DNA from: Lewinella sp. LCG006
Lineage (GTDB): Bacteria > Bacteroidota > Bacteroidia > Chitinophagales > Saprospiraceae
Assembly (NCBI RefSeq): GCF_040784935.1
Contig: NZ_CP160680.1
Span: 4,659,802 to 4,723,801, forward strand
Reading direction: 5' to 3'
Length of the DNA stretch: 64,000 bases
In this document: one piece after another, positions 17,201 through 26,729 of the stretch
Layout of the letters: the number at the start of each line of letters is the position of its first letter
Numbering within the stretch: the first letter of the stretch is position 1
Position numbers and translations under genes: made by a program
Notes under the pieces: generated by a model
The model's input: the letters and a program-made list of their open reading frames with translations, nothing else
Database searches by the model: none
What the model was told of the DNA's origin: nothing

Positions 17201-20200
17201 TAGGTTAGGAATCGGCGCTCCTGCACAGATGGCACGATCTCCACCAGTGACGGGTGGGTTGATCATTGGGCAACTACAATCAGGGGCGAGCACCGTTTGC
17301 GGACCCGCGCTACAACTCATATCGGTATTAAAGGCTAAAAAAGTGACGTCGGTGCCCGCAGGAATACCCGAAATGGTATAATTCCCGCCACCATTGTTGA
17401 CGATAGTCCCAAAATCGGTTTGTAAGCTGACCGTATTGGTGGTCGAAATCGCGACGGTATAGGTCAATAAATTTGGCGCACAGCTGGCGGCAAAGTCAAT
17501 GATGGTAGGGCTAGGGTTGATGGTGAGCGTCACGGGGGTTCTTGCGAAACTCACACAATCATCAACGATAACCCTGGTTTCGGCGAAGTAAGTTCCGGAC
17601 ACGGTTGCAGCAAATGAAGTGCTTCCCGACAAGAGCAAGTTGCCATCACTGGAAGCGTCATACCAATCAACAGTCTGCCCTGCCTGAACAGTTACCATCA
17701 AATCTGGGATAGGTTCTCCATCACAGATGCTGACATTGCCCGCATTCATTGGAGGGTTTACGGTACCGCAAGTACAATCAAGGGCAGGTACATTGCCGTT
17801 GGCGGAACATCCCGTAACGGTATTGTTTAGCGTAAGCATCAGGTTGGTTCCCGAAGGAATACCCGTGACGGTGTAGCTACCGCCGCCATTGTCGGTAACC
17901 ATTCCCGTATTGACGATCAACTCGTCGGCATTATTGACCTGTAGGGTGACTTGGTAACTCAATAAATCCAGCGCACAGACGGCATCTATGACCGAAAAAT
18001 CGGGCGTTGGATTCGTGATGATCGTCAGGGCAACCCTTTCGCTGATACAGTTATTTATCGGGTCGCGGGCCTCGGCGAAATAGGTGCCAGCAGCCGGAGG
18101 TGTGAATGTCAAGGTATTGCTGGCCAGGAGACTTCCCCCCGTCGGATCATCGTACCAGTCGGCCGTCAGTCCTGCCTCCGTGGTTACACTGAGGCTTGGG
18201 ATCGCATCACCGGGGCAGATACTTGCTACGGGGTTAGGCACTGGAGCCACTATATCCGGGCATGGACATGATGGTGCATTAATGTTATTGGGTCCAAGGG
18301 AACACGAAGCATCGCTATTGAAAGCGGTATACGTGAGCGCAGTTCCGGCAGGGATATTGCTGATGGTAAAATTGCCACCTCCCATATCGGTGATCATACC
18401 GGCATTGGTGGTAAGCGATGCCGCATCGGTGATACTAAGGATCACGGTATAAGACAATAAGTCGGGCGAACAGATGGTATCAAAGCTATTGAATATCGGC
18501 GTCGGGTTGATGGTCAGGGTAACAGCCGTGCGAGTAGAACTGACACAACCATCGGCTAAGACCCTGGCCTCGGCGTAGTAGGTTCCAGCCATGGTAGGGG
18601 TGAAGGAAGTATTATTGGAAGCCAAGAGCATCCCACCAACAGGCGCATTGTACCAATCAACAGTTGTTCCTGCGAGGACACTTACATTCAAAGTCGGTAG
18701 TGGGGTGCCCGTACAAATGCTCAAGTCACCAGCACTCACAGGAGGGGCTACGACGGCGCAATTACAATCTGGTGCGGTAATCGTACCAGTAGTACTACAA
18801 GTGGTGGTCGTATTTGTAATGGTCACAGAAAGATTCATCCCCGCAGGGATTCCGGTAACGGTAAAGCTACCTCCACCATTGGCAGTGACGGTACCAGCAT
18901 TTGTTGCCAACTGGTTGTTGCTACCGGTAGTGAGCTGCACTTGATAGGTGAGTAAATCAGCCGCACAGCTGGTGCCTTGAACCGTGTAAGTGGGGGCCGG
19001 ACTGGTACTGATCGTAACGGAAATCCGGTTGCTAACACAATCATTTACGGGATCACGGGCTTCTAAGTAAAAAGTGCCAGTGCTGGGAGGTGTAAAGCTA
19101 AGGGTATTACCCGCCAGGAGGTTGCCACCATTTGCCTGGTCGTACCAGTCGGCTGTCAGGCCAGGGGCTACGGTGACATTCAAGCTTGGTACCGGATCAC
19201 TTGGACAAATGGTGATATTTTGTGTGGTGACAGGATCGTTGATCACCGGACATGGGCAGGAAGGCGAGGCAATTATTTCTGGCCCCAAGGTACAGTTCAT
19301 ATCCGCGCCAAAAGCGGTAAAGGAAAGCGCTGTTCCCACGGGTATATTGCTTACGGTAAAACTTCCGCTGCCGTTGTTGGTGACCATACCTGCGTTGACG
19401 GTTATGGATGCCGCGTTGGCAATGTCCAAAGTCACCGAATAGCTCAGTAGGTTGGGCGCACAATCCACCACGCTGGATGTAAGGCTTGGGACGGGGTTGA
19501 TTGTCAGGCTTACTGCCGTTCTGGTACTACTCACACAACCGTCTGTAATGAGGCGGGTCTCTGCATAGTAGGTGCCCGCAACAGTAGGTGTAAAGCTGGT
19601 GTTACCTGCTAATAGTAGCGTGCCATCCGTAGGCGCATCGTACCAATCAACGGTCTGTCCTGCACCCACGTTTACGCTCAAGGCAGGGATCATTTCTCCG
19701 GCACAGATCGTAAGGTTGCCGTTAGTAACTGGAGGAGGAGGTGCCGCACAACCACAGTCAAAATCAGGCAACTCTAAGGTGCTGTTGCAATCTGCTGCCG
19801 CATTTTCCAGGATCAGATCAAGAAAATTGCCGGAAGGAATGTCGATAATAGAGAAAGTGCCATCATTATTGTTGATGACAAAGCCTGAACTAGCGATAAC
19901 GTCGGTGGCATCCGTCGTGATTAATACACTGTAAAGGGCATTGTTGGCATAGCATACGGGTTCTTCTGCGGTAGCTGTTGGTGGTGTGACGACAGTGATT
20001 TCCACGGGTTCTGGCACTGTTTCACAGACTTCATTTAATTCAGTAATGTAAATAGTGGTACTGACCGTAGGGGTAAACGTATAAGTAGCACCACTGGCTA
20101 AAAGATCATTAAGCCCGGGATCGGAATAAAAATAGAAATCAGAATTGTTATTATCGTTGCCTGAGATGGGCTCCAAAGTGACCTCTTCGCCTTCGCAAAC

Positions 20201-21460
20201 CATCACTTCTGGATCAATCAGCGGAGGAGAATCACCGTAAATGATGACCGAAAAAGCAACCAGTTCGCTTTCACAATCATCAATCGTTTGCGAAACGAAA
20301 AACTCCATCTCCGGATCACCAGGTTCCAGGTAGTCCAGGAGGTCGAACCCACTGCCATTTGAGATAGGATCGGTAGCAAATTCATCATCGTATAAGGAAA
20401 AGAAATCGCCACCACCACCGGGAAAAATGACGGTATTGTCTTCGGGACAAAATTCGTAAAAAGCATCAACAACGGGCGGTGGCGGTGGTGGTGTCAGTTC
20501 GAGTTCGTAAGTAATGGTTTGTGGTTCCCCACAATCGTCCACCCAAGTGTAGATGATTTCGTAATTGTCCAAAACGTCGGTCACTTCACCCGTAGAAGCG
20601 TCGATATCTGCGCCATCGCCCGGTGGGGTGACAAAATCGAAGTCACCGCCATCAGGATAGACCAAGCTTGGGAAAACCGAACCTCCTTCACAGATAGGTG
20701 GATAAAAAAGCATGAGTTCTTCCGCTTGCGGGAGCACACCCCCGGGAAAGGAAGCCATACAGCCATTACCATCATCATCAAGTTCAAAGCTATAGGAATC
20801 ACCAGGCATCAGTCCGCTGATGGTCACTATTCCTCCACCTGCGCCCGACTGACCAAGAGTGCCGTCGCCGGTATTGGTAAGGGAGTAGTTGCCCGCAAAT
20901 AATTCGGGATAGCCACCAATGATTTCAATCGTCACTTCCCCTGCACACTCATCTACATCAAGGAGGTTAATTTCTATTTCATTAAGGAAGGTAAAGGTTT
21001 CCGTATCATCTGGGTTGATGTCCCAACAAAGATCACCGTCCACATCAATACCAGGCCCATTGGGTGGAGCCTGGTTATTGTCGATAACGGTAGGTACGAT
21101 GATAAAGGTATTGATCCCAACTGCTCCTACAATACCTCCGTCGTTGGTGGTCTGCATGTTGCTGCCGGTCCAGAACCAGTTGGTCCAGCAAGGGTCAGCA
21201 GCAGGGTCGGGACCGGTCGGAGGGCAGGAGTAAAAGAGATAAACCATCGCTGGCAAAGGGCCAGAAGGAGGGAGCGTAAAATTCCCGTCGGAGGTGACAT
21301 CAATCGCTTCGCCAAAACATACGACAAAAGGATTGGTACCGCCACCGTCGTCATTTACAGTAATGGTACCAGCGTCGGCCATGCACTGACTGAAAGCTTG
21401 GGGCGCTAAGGCCTGTGAAAGCAAAAATAAGGCCAATAAGAGAAAGGAATACTTACTCAT
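14264..21460 (-). CDS. Giant T9SS adhesin-like protein with gliding-motility-associated C-terminal domain
   Basis: A 2398-residue secreted protein. The signal peptide (residues 1-25) ends AFSQC. The middle alternates two modules. An Ig-like module of about 90 residues has the pattern IC-x-G-x-PIP-x-L, VDWYD, GTYYAEAR and CVS, and occurs nine times. A second module has the pattern C-AP-x-LL-x-Y, GGGxFTISxIPAGT and APxCxCP. SprB-like repeats follow (GSIVLSASGGLMPYQYQLN and GSIQLTPAI). The C terminus, from VYIPNIFSPNNDGSNDVFF to the end, is a CHU_C/type B T9SS sorting domain. It should be exported through T9SS and displayed on the cell surface, probably in adhesion or gliding. The modules have diverged in DNA sequence. 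Confidence 0.9.
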   Translation of the reverse strand: MSKYSFLLLALFLLSQALAPQAFSQCMADAGTITVNDDGGGTNPFVVCFGEAIDVTSDGNFTLPPSGPLPAMVYLFYSCPPTGPDPAADPCWTNWFWTGSNMQTTNDGGIVGAVGINTFIIVPTVIDNNQAPPNGPGIDVDGDLCWDINPDDTETFTFLNEIEINLLDVDECAGEVTIEIIGGYPELFAGNYSLTNTGDGTLGQSGAGGGIVTISGLMPGDSYSFELDDDGNGCMASFPGGVLPQAEELMLFYPPICEGGSVFPSLVYPDGGDFDFVTPPGDGADIDASTGEVTDVLDNYEIIYTWVDDCGEPQTITYELELTPPPPPPVVDAFYEFCPEDNTVIFPGGGGDFFSLYDDEFATDPISNGSGFDLLDYLEPGDPEMEFFVSQTIDDCESELVAFSVIIYGDSPPLIDPEVMVCEGEEVTLEPISGNDNNNSDFYFYSDPGLNDLLASGATYTFTPTVSTTIYITELNEVCETVPEPVEITVVTPPTATAEEPVCYANNALYSVLITTDATDVIASSGFVINNNDGTFSIIDIPSGNFLDLILENAAADCNSTLELPDFDCGCAAPPPPVTNGNLTICAGEMIPALSVNVGAGQTVDWYDAPTDGTLLLAGNTSFTPTVAGTYYAETRLITDGCVSSTRTAVSLTINPVPSLTSSVVDCAPNLLSYSVTLDIANAASITVNAGMVTNNGSGSFTVSNIPVGTALSFTAFGADMNCTLGPEIIASPSCPCPVINDPVTTQNITICPSDPVPSLNVTVAPGLTADWYDQANGGNLLAGNTLSFTPPSTGTFYLEARDPVNDCVSNRISVTISTSPAPTYTVQGTSCAADLLTYQVQLTTGSNNQLATNAGTVTANGGGSFTVTGIPAGMNLSVTITNTTTTCSTTGTITAPDCNCAVVAPPVSAGDLSICTGTPLPTLNVSVLAGTTVDWYNAPVGGMLLASNNTSFTPTMAGTYYAEARVLADGCVSSTRTAVTLTINPTPIFNSFDTICSPDLLSYTVILSITDAASLTTNAGMITDMGGGNFTISNIPAGTALTYTAFNSDASCSLGPNNINAPSCPCPDIVAPVPNPVASICPGDAIPSLSVTTEAGLTADWYDDPTGGSLLASNTLTFTPPAAGTYFAEARDPINNCISERVALTIITNPTPDFSVIDAVCALDLLSYQVTLQVNNADELIVNTGMVTDNGGGSYTVTGIPSGTNLMLTLNNTVTGCSANGNVPALDCTCGTVNPPMNAGNVSICDGEPIPDLMVTVQAGQTVDWYDASSDGNLLLSGSTSFAATVSGTYFAETRVIVDDCVSFARTPVTLTINPSPTIIDFAASCAPNLLTYTVAISTTNTVSLQTDFGTIVNNGGGNYTISGIPAGTDVTFLAFNTDMSCSAGPQTVLAPDCSCPMINPPVTGGDRAICAGAPIPNLSVTVGANETADWYDAATGGNLLASASLSFLPPAPGTYFAEARNTINNCVSERIAISFTENPLPSFTLLDTVCAPNLLTYQVELQVSNADQVIPSLGNLVDNGGGSYTITDIPSGLTLNFTLNNTTTGCTLSASTMAPNCSCPVLAAPMSNGNVAICDGDPIPTLIVMVAAGETVDWYTAGSGGMLLLADNASFTPTAPGTYFAETRDPVNNCVSDNRTPITIIVNPTPVLEFRVASCAPDLLTYGVVMTLSNTATIQVNEGVVTNTGAGNFTISGIPAGVDLIFTAFNNGMSCSLGPLTVAAPDCSCPMVAPPVTGNDPMICAGDPIPTLSAMVSNGFTVDWYDAATGGNQLLMGSVTFTPTAVGTFYAEARDIVNNCVSERIAITIIENSVATPSSVGDEAICAGEPLPSLSAMSAAGETIDWYDAPTGGNLLLMGSTSFQPALAGTFYAEARSLANGCTSNTRIPVTLTVFDLPVPSVSSSNDPGCDDNDGSIVLSASGGLMPYQYQLNNGPPQDDPTFDGLGVGNYNLQVIDANGCSDNLTQTLNPPPTVEATIAANGLITCASTEVLLDAAGSTTGTAITYAWEDPTGNPLPATGLSANAIAPGNYTLVVTNTATNCNSTATINVQADLQAPHLQTGDDGLITCEAESATLSASSNTPNVSYSWEALNGGEISGATHLASITALAAGSYQVTVFNPVNGCSQVAAIEVTEIINTEIDVVVAIEPPSCLGDENGSIQLTPAIADQVLLFAPEGGAFSFNNTFFNLGAGVYHFTVQDEFGCEVSTSVTLPNGNDLTVELGADIYLKLGEVAQFNPTPSTPEAFLASIQWTNPQWLDCDTCLQASTVDSLANTTLFQLTIADSLGCTATDDIRVFIDRTRQVYIPNIFSPNNDGSNDVFFVSGGADIESIRSFSIFNRWGELVFEKKDLLPNMPSAGWDGTTRGGQLLNPAVFVYMVEIRFTDGETEVFSGDVVLMR

Positions 21461-21739
21461 AGTAATAGATATTTAGATAAATATTACGAGTAGCTTCAAT
21501 GCAATTCCTAGAGAGATTTAACTCACCTGATTAAATCTTGAAGTCTTGATACCACTGTTCGCAATAAATCCGGAGTAGGTAAAGTCAGTGATAGTTGTAA
21601 ATCCGACCCAAAAAGTACGATTAATTTTTGAATCAACAGCAAAAAAAGTAGAAAGATGCGGGCTGCTTCGCGCCCTTTTGGTAGAGGGTGATGGAATCGC
21701 CCGATATCTCTTTACTACTTTCCCCTAGGCAAAGTCTGA
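21461..21739. other. Gap upstream of the giant adhesin gene
   Basis: No gene is supported. The stretch contains the 5' leader of the adhesin gene and, at 21664-21688, a copy of a dispersed word (GCTTCGCG, CCTTTT, GTAGAGGGT) that recurs at 63929-63954. No exact TAnnTTTG box was found. Confidence 0.5.
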
Positions 21740-23323
21740 CTAAAAATGATCCGCGCTGGCGAGGTCCCATTCTACTTTCCAGTTTTCGGGTACGGTTGCT
21801 TCATTGAGGAGCGAACCCGTGGTTAGGTAAGGGAAGATCTGGCTATAGCGGCGCACCTCATTGAGGCTGGTACGTCGGAAAATATGCTGGCGATTAATCT
21901 GCTGGGTACTCGTCAAACCTGCTGCGCCGAGAAGTTCCTGGACGCTGTGGATGGTTTTGTTATGGAAACTGGCTACGCGCTTTTTTTTGTCGCTGACTAC
22001 GAGGCCGGCCACCAATTCGGGGTCTTGGGTAGCTACACCAGTTGGGCAATTGTTTTTGTTGCATTCAAGTGCCTGTATACATCCCAGGGCCAGCATCATG
22101 GCGCGGGCACTGTAGGTAGCATCTGCTCCCAGGGCCAGGGCACGGATGATATGAAAACCCGTAAAGACCTTGCCGGAAGCCAGCAGGGTGATGTGTTTTT
22201 TGAGATCGAAGCCTACCAAGGTATCATAAGCAAAAGCCAATCCTTCTTTAAAAGGCATACCCACCGAATCGGAAAACTCGATAGGTGCTGCTCCGGTGCC
22301 ACCTTCCCCACCATCTACGGTGATAAAGTCAGGATAGATACCCGTCTCTACCATCGCTTTACAAATACCTATAAACTCGCTGGGTTGGCCAATGCAAAGC
22401 TTGAAACCGATGGGCTTACCACCGCTGAGTTCGCGCATTTGCTGGATCAATTGGAGCAGCCCTTTGGGGGTAGAGAAGGCTTTGTGGAAAGGTGGAGAAA
22501 GCACTGCCGTTCCCGGTTCTACACCACGGATTTTAGCAATTTCAGGGGTATTTTTCTTCGCGGGTAAAATACCTCCATGACCAGGCTTCGCCCCTTGCGA
22601 TAGCTTGAGCTCGATCATTTTGATGTTGGGAGTCTGGGAACGTTGGGCAAATTTTTCGGCATCAAAACCGCCGTCTTTTGCGCGGCAGCCAAAATAGCCG
22701 GTACCGACTTGCCAGATAAGGTCGCCCTGGAAAGTTTCGTGGTAAGGACTTACGCCACCTTCGCCGGTATTGTGAGCAAAGTTACCGATTTTTGCTCCTC
22801 CGTTGAGGGCTTCAATGGCGGCAGAACTGAGGCTCCCGAAACTCATTGCGGAAACGTTGAAGATGGAAGCCGAATAAGGGTGCTGGCATGCCTTGTTGCC
22901 AATCATTACGCGCGGTTCTTCCATTTCTTCCGCACTACGGGCAGCAATGGAATGGTTCATCCATTCGTAACCTTCCTCATAAACTTCGAGTTGGGTGCCA
23001 AACGGCGTCGTATCGTTCTGGTCCTTGGCCCGTTGATACACGACCGAACGCATGGTGCGACTAATGGGCCGTCCATTGGTATCTGATTCGATAAAATACT
23101 GGTACAGCTTTGGGCGCAACTCTTCCATGACATAACGCCCACGGCCCAGGATGGGAAAGTTGCGCATGATCGCGTGTTTGTCTTGCGCCATATCGTAAAA
23201 ACCAATGGCTGCTATGGGACCAAAAAGGAGGAGCAGCCAGTAGGCATTGGGGTTTAGAAAATAACCCAAGGCAATACTTCCCAAGACCGTGATGAGGGCA
23301 AAAACAACGAATTCGTTCCGCAT
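21740..23323 (-). CDS. FMN-binding glutamate synthase family protein
   Basis: 527 residues. Two N-terminal hydrophobic segments (about 5-20 and 25-42) suggest membrane association, which is common in this family. The remainder is the GltB-type FMN-binding synthase barrel (GEGGVSPYHE, QGAKPGHGG, TVDGGEGGTGAAP). The cysteine cluster ECNKNNCPTGVATQ corresponds to the 3Fe-4S ligands of glutamate synthase. There is no glutamine amidotransferase domain, so ammonia-releasing glutaminase activity is not expected from this chain. Its true reaction is uncertain; such stand-alone proteins are annotated by homology only. Confidence 0.9.
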   Translation of the reverse strand: MRNEFVVFALITVLGSIALGYFLNPNAYWLLLLFGPIAAIGFYDMAQDKHAIMRNFPILGRGRYVMEELRPKLYQYFIESDTNGRPISRTMRSVVYQRAKDQNDTTPFGTQLEVYEEGYEWMNHSIAARSAEEMEEPRVMIGNKACQHPYSASIFNVSAMSFGSLSSAAIEALNGGAKIGNFAHNTGEGGVSPYHETFQGDLIWQVGTGYFGCRAKDGGFDAEKFAQRSQTPNIKMIELKLSQGAKPGHGGILPAKKNTPEIAKIRGVEPGTAVLSPPFHKAFSTPKGLLQLIQQMRELSGGKPIGFKLCIGQPSEFIGICKAMVETGIYPDFITVDGGEGGTGAAPIEFSDSVGMPFKEGLAFAYDTLVGFDLKKHITLLASGKVFTGFHIIRALALGADATYSARAMMLALGCIQALECNKNNCPTGVATQDPELVAGLVVSDKKKRVASFHNKTIHSVQELLGAAGLTSTQQINRQHIFRRTSLNEVRRYSQIFPYLTTGSLLNEATVPENWKVEWDLASADHF

Positions 23324-23407
23324 TTTTTTGTTTTTGAATTACAACATTAATCCGCTGTTGCTAAGGTAAAAACTTAACCCACATTACGCATATATTGGTG
23401 GAATTTA

Positions 23408-24316
23408 TCAGCTCAGGGAAGAAGGTGATTGCTGAGCCTGGTGGACTTCTTCTAACCAATAAATTTTTAGCAGATCCAGCAAACGAAGATTGGGTTGGTG
23501 CTGATGCAATAGCTTTTGCTCCCAATGCGTGCTTTTCTTTTTGAAAAAAGGCATAACAAATTGCAATAAGCCCGTGCGGTGTAGGCGCAACCACCATTGG
23601 AGTGCCTGCGTTTGGAGCGCAGGATTTTGCCGATGTAAGCGGTAAAGGTTTTGGATGGCAATGCGTTGTTTTTCCAACCAGTGAGTAGCCTCATCGAGGC
23701 CAATGTGCAGCACTGGGTTGTCGAGGTGTTGGATGTCAATGCCAGCGGCCTGTAGCTGAAAACCAAATAGGGTATCTTCGTGGCCGTAAGTCGTGACGGT
23801 TTCGTCGAAAGGGATATGGTGCATTACCGATTTCGGGACGACAAAGTTGTTGGTCATAAACCCGGCATAGGGTTGCTGTCGGCGAATACCAGCCGGTCTT
23901 ACTTCCCGTTGGGTACCATACCACCAATGCAGGTAATAAGCAGTATCGGGAGGCTTACTCAAGTAACTTCTTCCACCGCAGAGTACCCTTGATGGAGCAA
24001 GCTGTGAGAGGTAGGTGGACAGGAAATCTGGTTGATCAATCCCACTGTCGCTATCAAGAAAAAGGAGGTAGTCGTAGCGGGCTTGCTGGGCTAACAAGTT
24101 CCTGATTTTAGCTCTACCAACATTTTCAGTAAGCTCTTGATAGTAGACACCTTGAAGCTGGTCTAGTTGACGGTTGCTAACTTGCCAATGGGAAGGTGAT
24201 GCATCATCCAGTAGGCGTATTTCCCAGGCTTGTGATAGTTGGCTGGCTTGCTGGTGCAAAGTATGCACAAGTGTACCTACCTCATAAGCATATACTGGAA
24301 TCAGGATGCTCAGCAT
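23408..24316 (-). CDS. Family 2 glycosyltransferase
   Basis: 302 residues from the ATG at 24316 (MLSILIPVYAYEV). A longer frame starting at 24439 would overlap the kinase gene and adds no family sequence. The GT-A fold is indicated by the N-terminal SILIPVY strand and the DYLLFLDSDSG segment with a DxD-type metal-binding motif. The C-terminal part is helical. The donor sugar and acceptor are unknown. Its ATG lies one base beyond the stop codon of the upstream sensor kinase, so the two are very likely translationally coupled. Confidence 0.88.
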   Translation of the reverse strand: MLSILIPVYAYEVGTLVHTLHQQASQLSQAWEIRLLDDASPSHWQVSNRQLDQLQGVYYQELTENVGRAKIRNLLAQQARYDYLLFLDSDSGIDQPDFLSTYLSQLAPSRVLCGGRSYLSKPPDTAYYLHWWYGTQREVRPAGIRRQQPYAGFMTNNFVVPKSVMHHIPFDETVTTYGHEDTLFGFQLQAAGIDIQHLDNPVLHIGLDEATHWLEKQRIAIQNLYRLHRQNPALQTQALQWWLRLHRTGLLQFVMPFFKKKSTHWEQKLLHQHQPNLRLLDLLKIYWLEEVHQAQQSPSSLS

Positions 24317-24317
24317 G

Positions 24318-26549
24318 CTAGGGGATGAATAGGTTAGGGTTGAGCTGGGCTTTGGGTTCAGATTTTGGCAAGGTGAAGCAGAAGCAGGAGCCACTTTCAC
24401 CAGCCGCCTCGTACCAAATTTTTCCATCGTAACTTTCAACGATGGTTTTACAAATGGATAAGCCTAGTCCAGAACCACTTTTACTACGGTTATGTAAGCG
24501 GAAGAATGGTTTGAAAATATCATGCTGATGCTCCGCTGGAATACCGATCCCATTGTCACAAACCATGAAGATTATCTGCTTTTCACGTTCTTCCAATTTA
24601 ATGGTGATACGTGGTTCATTGCCTGGAGCTTGGTAATTGATGGCGTTGTGGACGAGGTTGAAGAAGATTTGTTCCACCTCCGTGCGGTTGGCTTTGAGCG
24701 TGGCAGGTGTAGTGAGGATGACATCCCCGCGGGCCTCTTCGATCTCGGTTTTTAGTTGTTGTTTGACGCTGCTGATGGCCTCGTCGAGGGGGAAGCGACT
24801 GATGGCTGTATCATTGCCTCCCAGATTGCTGTAGTGGAGCAAGTCATCCAGCATTTTACGCATCCGTTTACCACTGGTAGCCGCTTCCTGCAAGTGTAGT
24901 TGTGCCTGGGGTGGGTTTTCGGCAAGTTCAATACTGGCCAGCTGGGTAAAGCTGGTAATATTGCGCAGCGACTCTTTGAGATCATGGCCAGTGGCAAAAG
25001 AAAATTGGCTCAATTTACTGTTAGCGAGTCCCAGTTTTTGATTAGAGCTGGCCAGTTCAATGTTTTTCGACTCCAGCTCCTCATTTATAACAATTACTTT
25101 CTTCTTAGCTTTGGTTTCTCGCCGTTTAGCAATAGCGAAGAGCAATGCAAGAATTAGAGCCACAATTACGGCTATTGTTAACCAGAAAACCCATTTTTTT
25201 GAAAGCGCCAACTCTAACTCAAGAAGTTCTTGCTGGTGCCTTTGTTCTGCAAATTGAACATCATGGATGGCTTGTAGCCCTACATACTGTTTCTTATGCT
25301 CAATGCTTTCTATTTCTTTGATGAGTTTGGAATACGCTTTGAGATGAAATACGGCCAGCTTGAAATCTCCCAGTGCTTCGGCTGCTTTGGCATATATATC
25401 GTGGGCATCGCGTATGTTTTCCTTATCAATATTATCATTGGCATTTACGATCGAGAAAGCTTCCTCGCTATTTGCGATGGCTTCAAAATATCGGCCTTCC
25501 TGGAAAAAAAACTCACCCTGGTGGGCCAAAACACCAACTTTTACATTGGGATTGGGATTGGTCGTATTTAAAATGTCCAATGCCAACTGGAAATGCTCTT
25601 TGGCAGCTTCACGAGATTTTAGCATTAAATACGACTGGCCCATGACATCGTAAATATTGGGCATATCAGCCGTGAAATTCCCTTTTTTGGCAAACGCTAT
25701 ACTCTCTTTTAGATAATCGAGGGCTTCGGTGTAGTTGGAGTCTCGTTCTTCAACGGTAGCTAAGGTGTAAAGCAGGACAGATCTTCGGCGAAAATCTTCT
25801 TCCGGTGTTATATCAAGCCCTTTTTTGAGCGTTTCTCGTGCTTTCTCAAACTGGTAGATCGTTTTGTAAAAAGCACCAAGGTTATTGTAAGTTGTAATCA
25901 TATCCCGGATCGTAATTTCGGGATGTTTAAGCAAAAGGAGGCTGTCTTTAAGATTGCGTGCAAGCAGGTAATTGGCCAGTGCGCCGGGGTAGTTTTCTTC
26001 TCTATGATAAATCTGCCCCAGGTTATGGCCTATTTTTGCTAATTGCACCTTGTCATTGATCGCAATAGAAAGGTTTTTGGAGGTTTCGAAATCTTTCGCT
26101 GCTTCAATTAAATTCCGACCTCCATAAAGGCGAGCCAGCCCCCTTGCGTTGTAGGCTCTGGCCAAGCCTTTATCGCTTTTGATTTGCTCGAAAATCGCAA
26201 GACCCTTATTGATGTTTTCCAGTGCAGGTTCAAACTTTCCGCTAATATCATAAACCTCACCAATGGATACATAAGCATTGCCTTCGAGGTATTTGAACTT
26301 GCCCGATTTGGCTTGTGTGAGTGCCAGTTCTCCTAAGGTAAAGGCAGAATCTAAATTGACAAAGGCATACCCACTGGCTAGTGCAGAAAGGGTGGCAATC
26401 TTGGCAGAATCACTTTTAGCTTCGTGATACTCCAGCCACATCTGAGGAACTGTTCGACCTAAAGTTTGAGAAAAAGCTAATACCATCCAGCAAAGTAAAG
26501 CTGTGGATAGCAATAGTCGCCGAAGGAATAGCGAAGTGTCTTGGATCAA
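24318..26549 (-). CDS. TPR-containing sensor histidine kinase
   Basis: 743 residues. A signal-like hydrophobic segment lies at 9-27. TPR repeats fill roughly 60-430 (for example ALENINKGLAIFEQIKSDKG and YNNLGAFYKTIYQFEKARE). A transmembrane helix lies at about 455-478, followed by a coiled coil, a HisKA domain with the phosphoacceptor in TGHDLKESLRN, and a HATPase_c domain (FFNLVHNAINYQ, DNGIGIP, GSGLGLSICK). The periplasmic TPR region probably senses a protein or peptide signal. The start is TTG at 26549; no in-frame ATG lies before the signal segment. No response regulator is adjacent. It is followed immediately by the glycosyltransferase. Confidence 0.92.
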   Translation of the reverse strand: MIQDTSLFLRRLLLSTALLCWMVLAFSQTLGRTVPQMWLEYHEAKSDSAKIATLSALASGYAFVNLDSAFTLGELALTQAKSGKFKYLEGNAYVSIGEVYDISGKFEPALENINKGLAIFEQIKSDKGLARAYNARGLARLYGGRNLIEAAKDFETSKNLSIAINDKVQLAKIGHNLGQIYHREENYPGALANYLLARNLKDSLLLLKHPEITIRDMITTYNNLGAFYKTIYQFEKARETLKKGLDITPEEDFRRRSVLLYTLATVEERDSNYTEALDYLKESIAFAKKGNFTADMPNIYDVMGQSYLMLKSREAAKEHFQLALDILNTTNPNPNVKVGVLAHQGEFFFQEGRYFEAIANSEEAFSIVNANDNIDKENIRDAHDIYAKAAEALGDFKLAVFHLKAYSKLIKEIESIEHKKQYVGLQAIHDVQFAEQRHQQELLELELALSKKWVFWLTIAVIVALILALLFAIAKRRETKAKKKVIVINEELESKNIELASSNQKLGLANSKLSQFSFATGHDLKESLRNITSFTQLASIELAENPPQAQLHLQEAATSGKRMRKMLDDLLHYSNLGGNDTAISRFPLDEAISSVKQQLKTEIEEARGDVILTTPATLKANRTEVEQIFFNLVHNAINYQAPGNEPRITIKLEEREKQIIFMVCDNGIGIPAEHQHDIFKPFFRLHNRSKSGSGLGLSICKTIVESYDGKIWYEAAGESGSCFCFTLPKSEPKAQLNPNLFIP

Positions 26550-26603
26550 AATTCTTTCGTTTATGGGTTACGATCAGTCGTACCCGTAAAGCTAATACTT
26601 TTT

Positions 26604-26637
26604 TTGAAATCGGACCACGGATAAAACTTTACCTTTG
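26604..26637 (+). promoter_or_regulatory. Candidate promoter of mqnE
   Basis: TTG at 26604-26606 and TACCTTTG at 26630-26637 fit the Bacteroidota TTG/TAnnTTTG consensus with a 23-nt spacer, about 90 nt upstream of mqnE. It lies in the divergent gap with the sensor kinase. Confidence 0.45.
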
Positions 26638-26729
26638 CTGCAACTATTGCAGCGTATTCTTGTTTTCAGTATAAATTGAAAATTCAGAAATCAGGTATGG
26701 AATAGCTGCCGAGTACAAAGCTTATTATT

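Noticed and set aside
15906..19934. Repeated + strand open frames of about 65-120 codons inside the giant minus-strand gene
   Set aside because: They recur with the module period of the minus-strand adhesin gene and have no independent motifs; antisense shadows.
23408..24439. Longer glycosyltransferase start at 24439
   Set aside because: The added 41 residues overlap the kinase coding region and have no similarity to the GT-A fold; the ATG at 24316 gives the canonical SILIPVY beginning.
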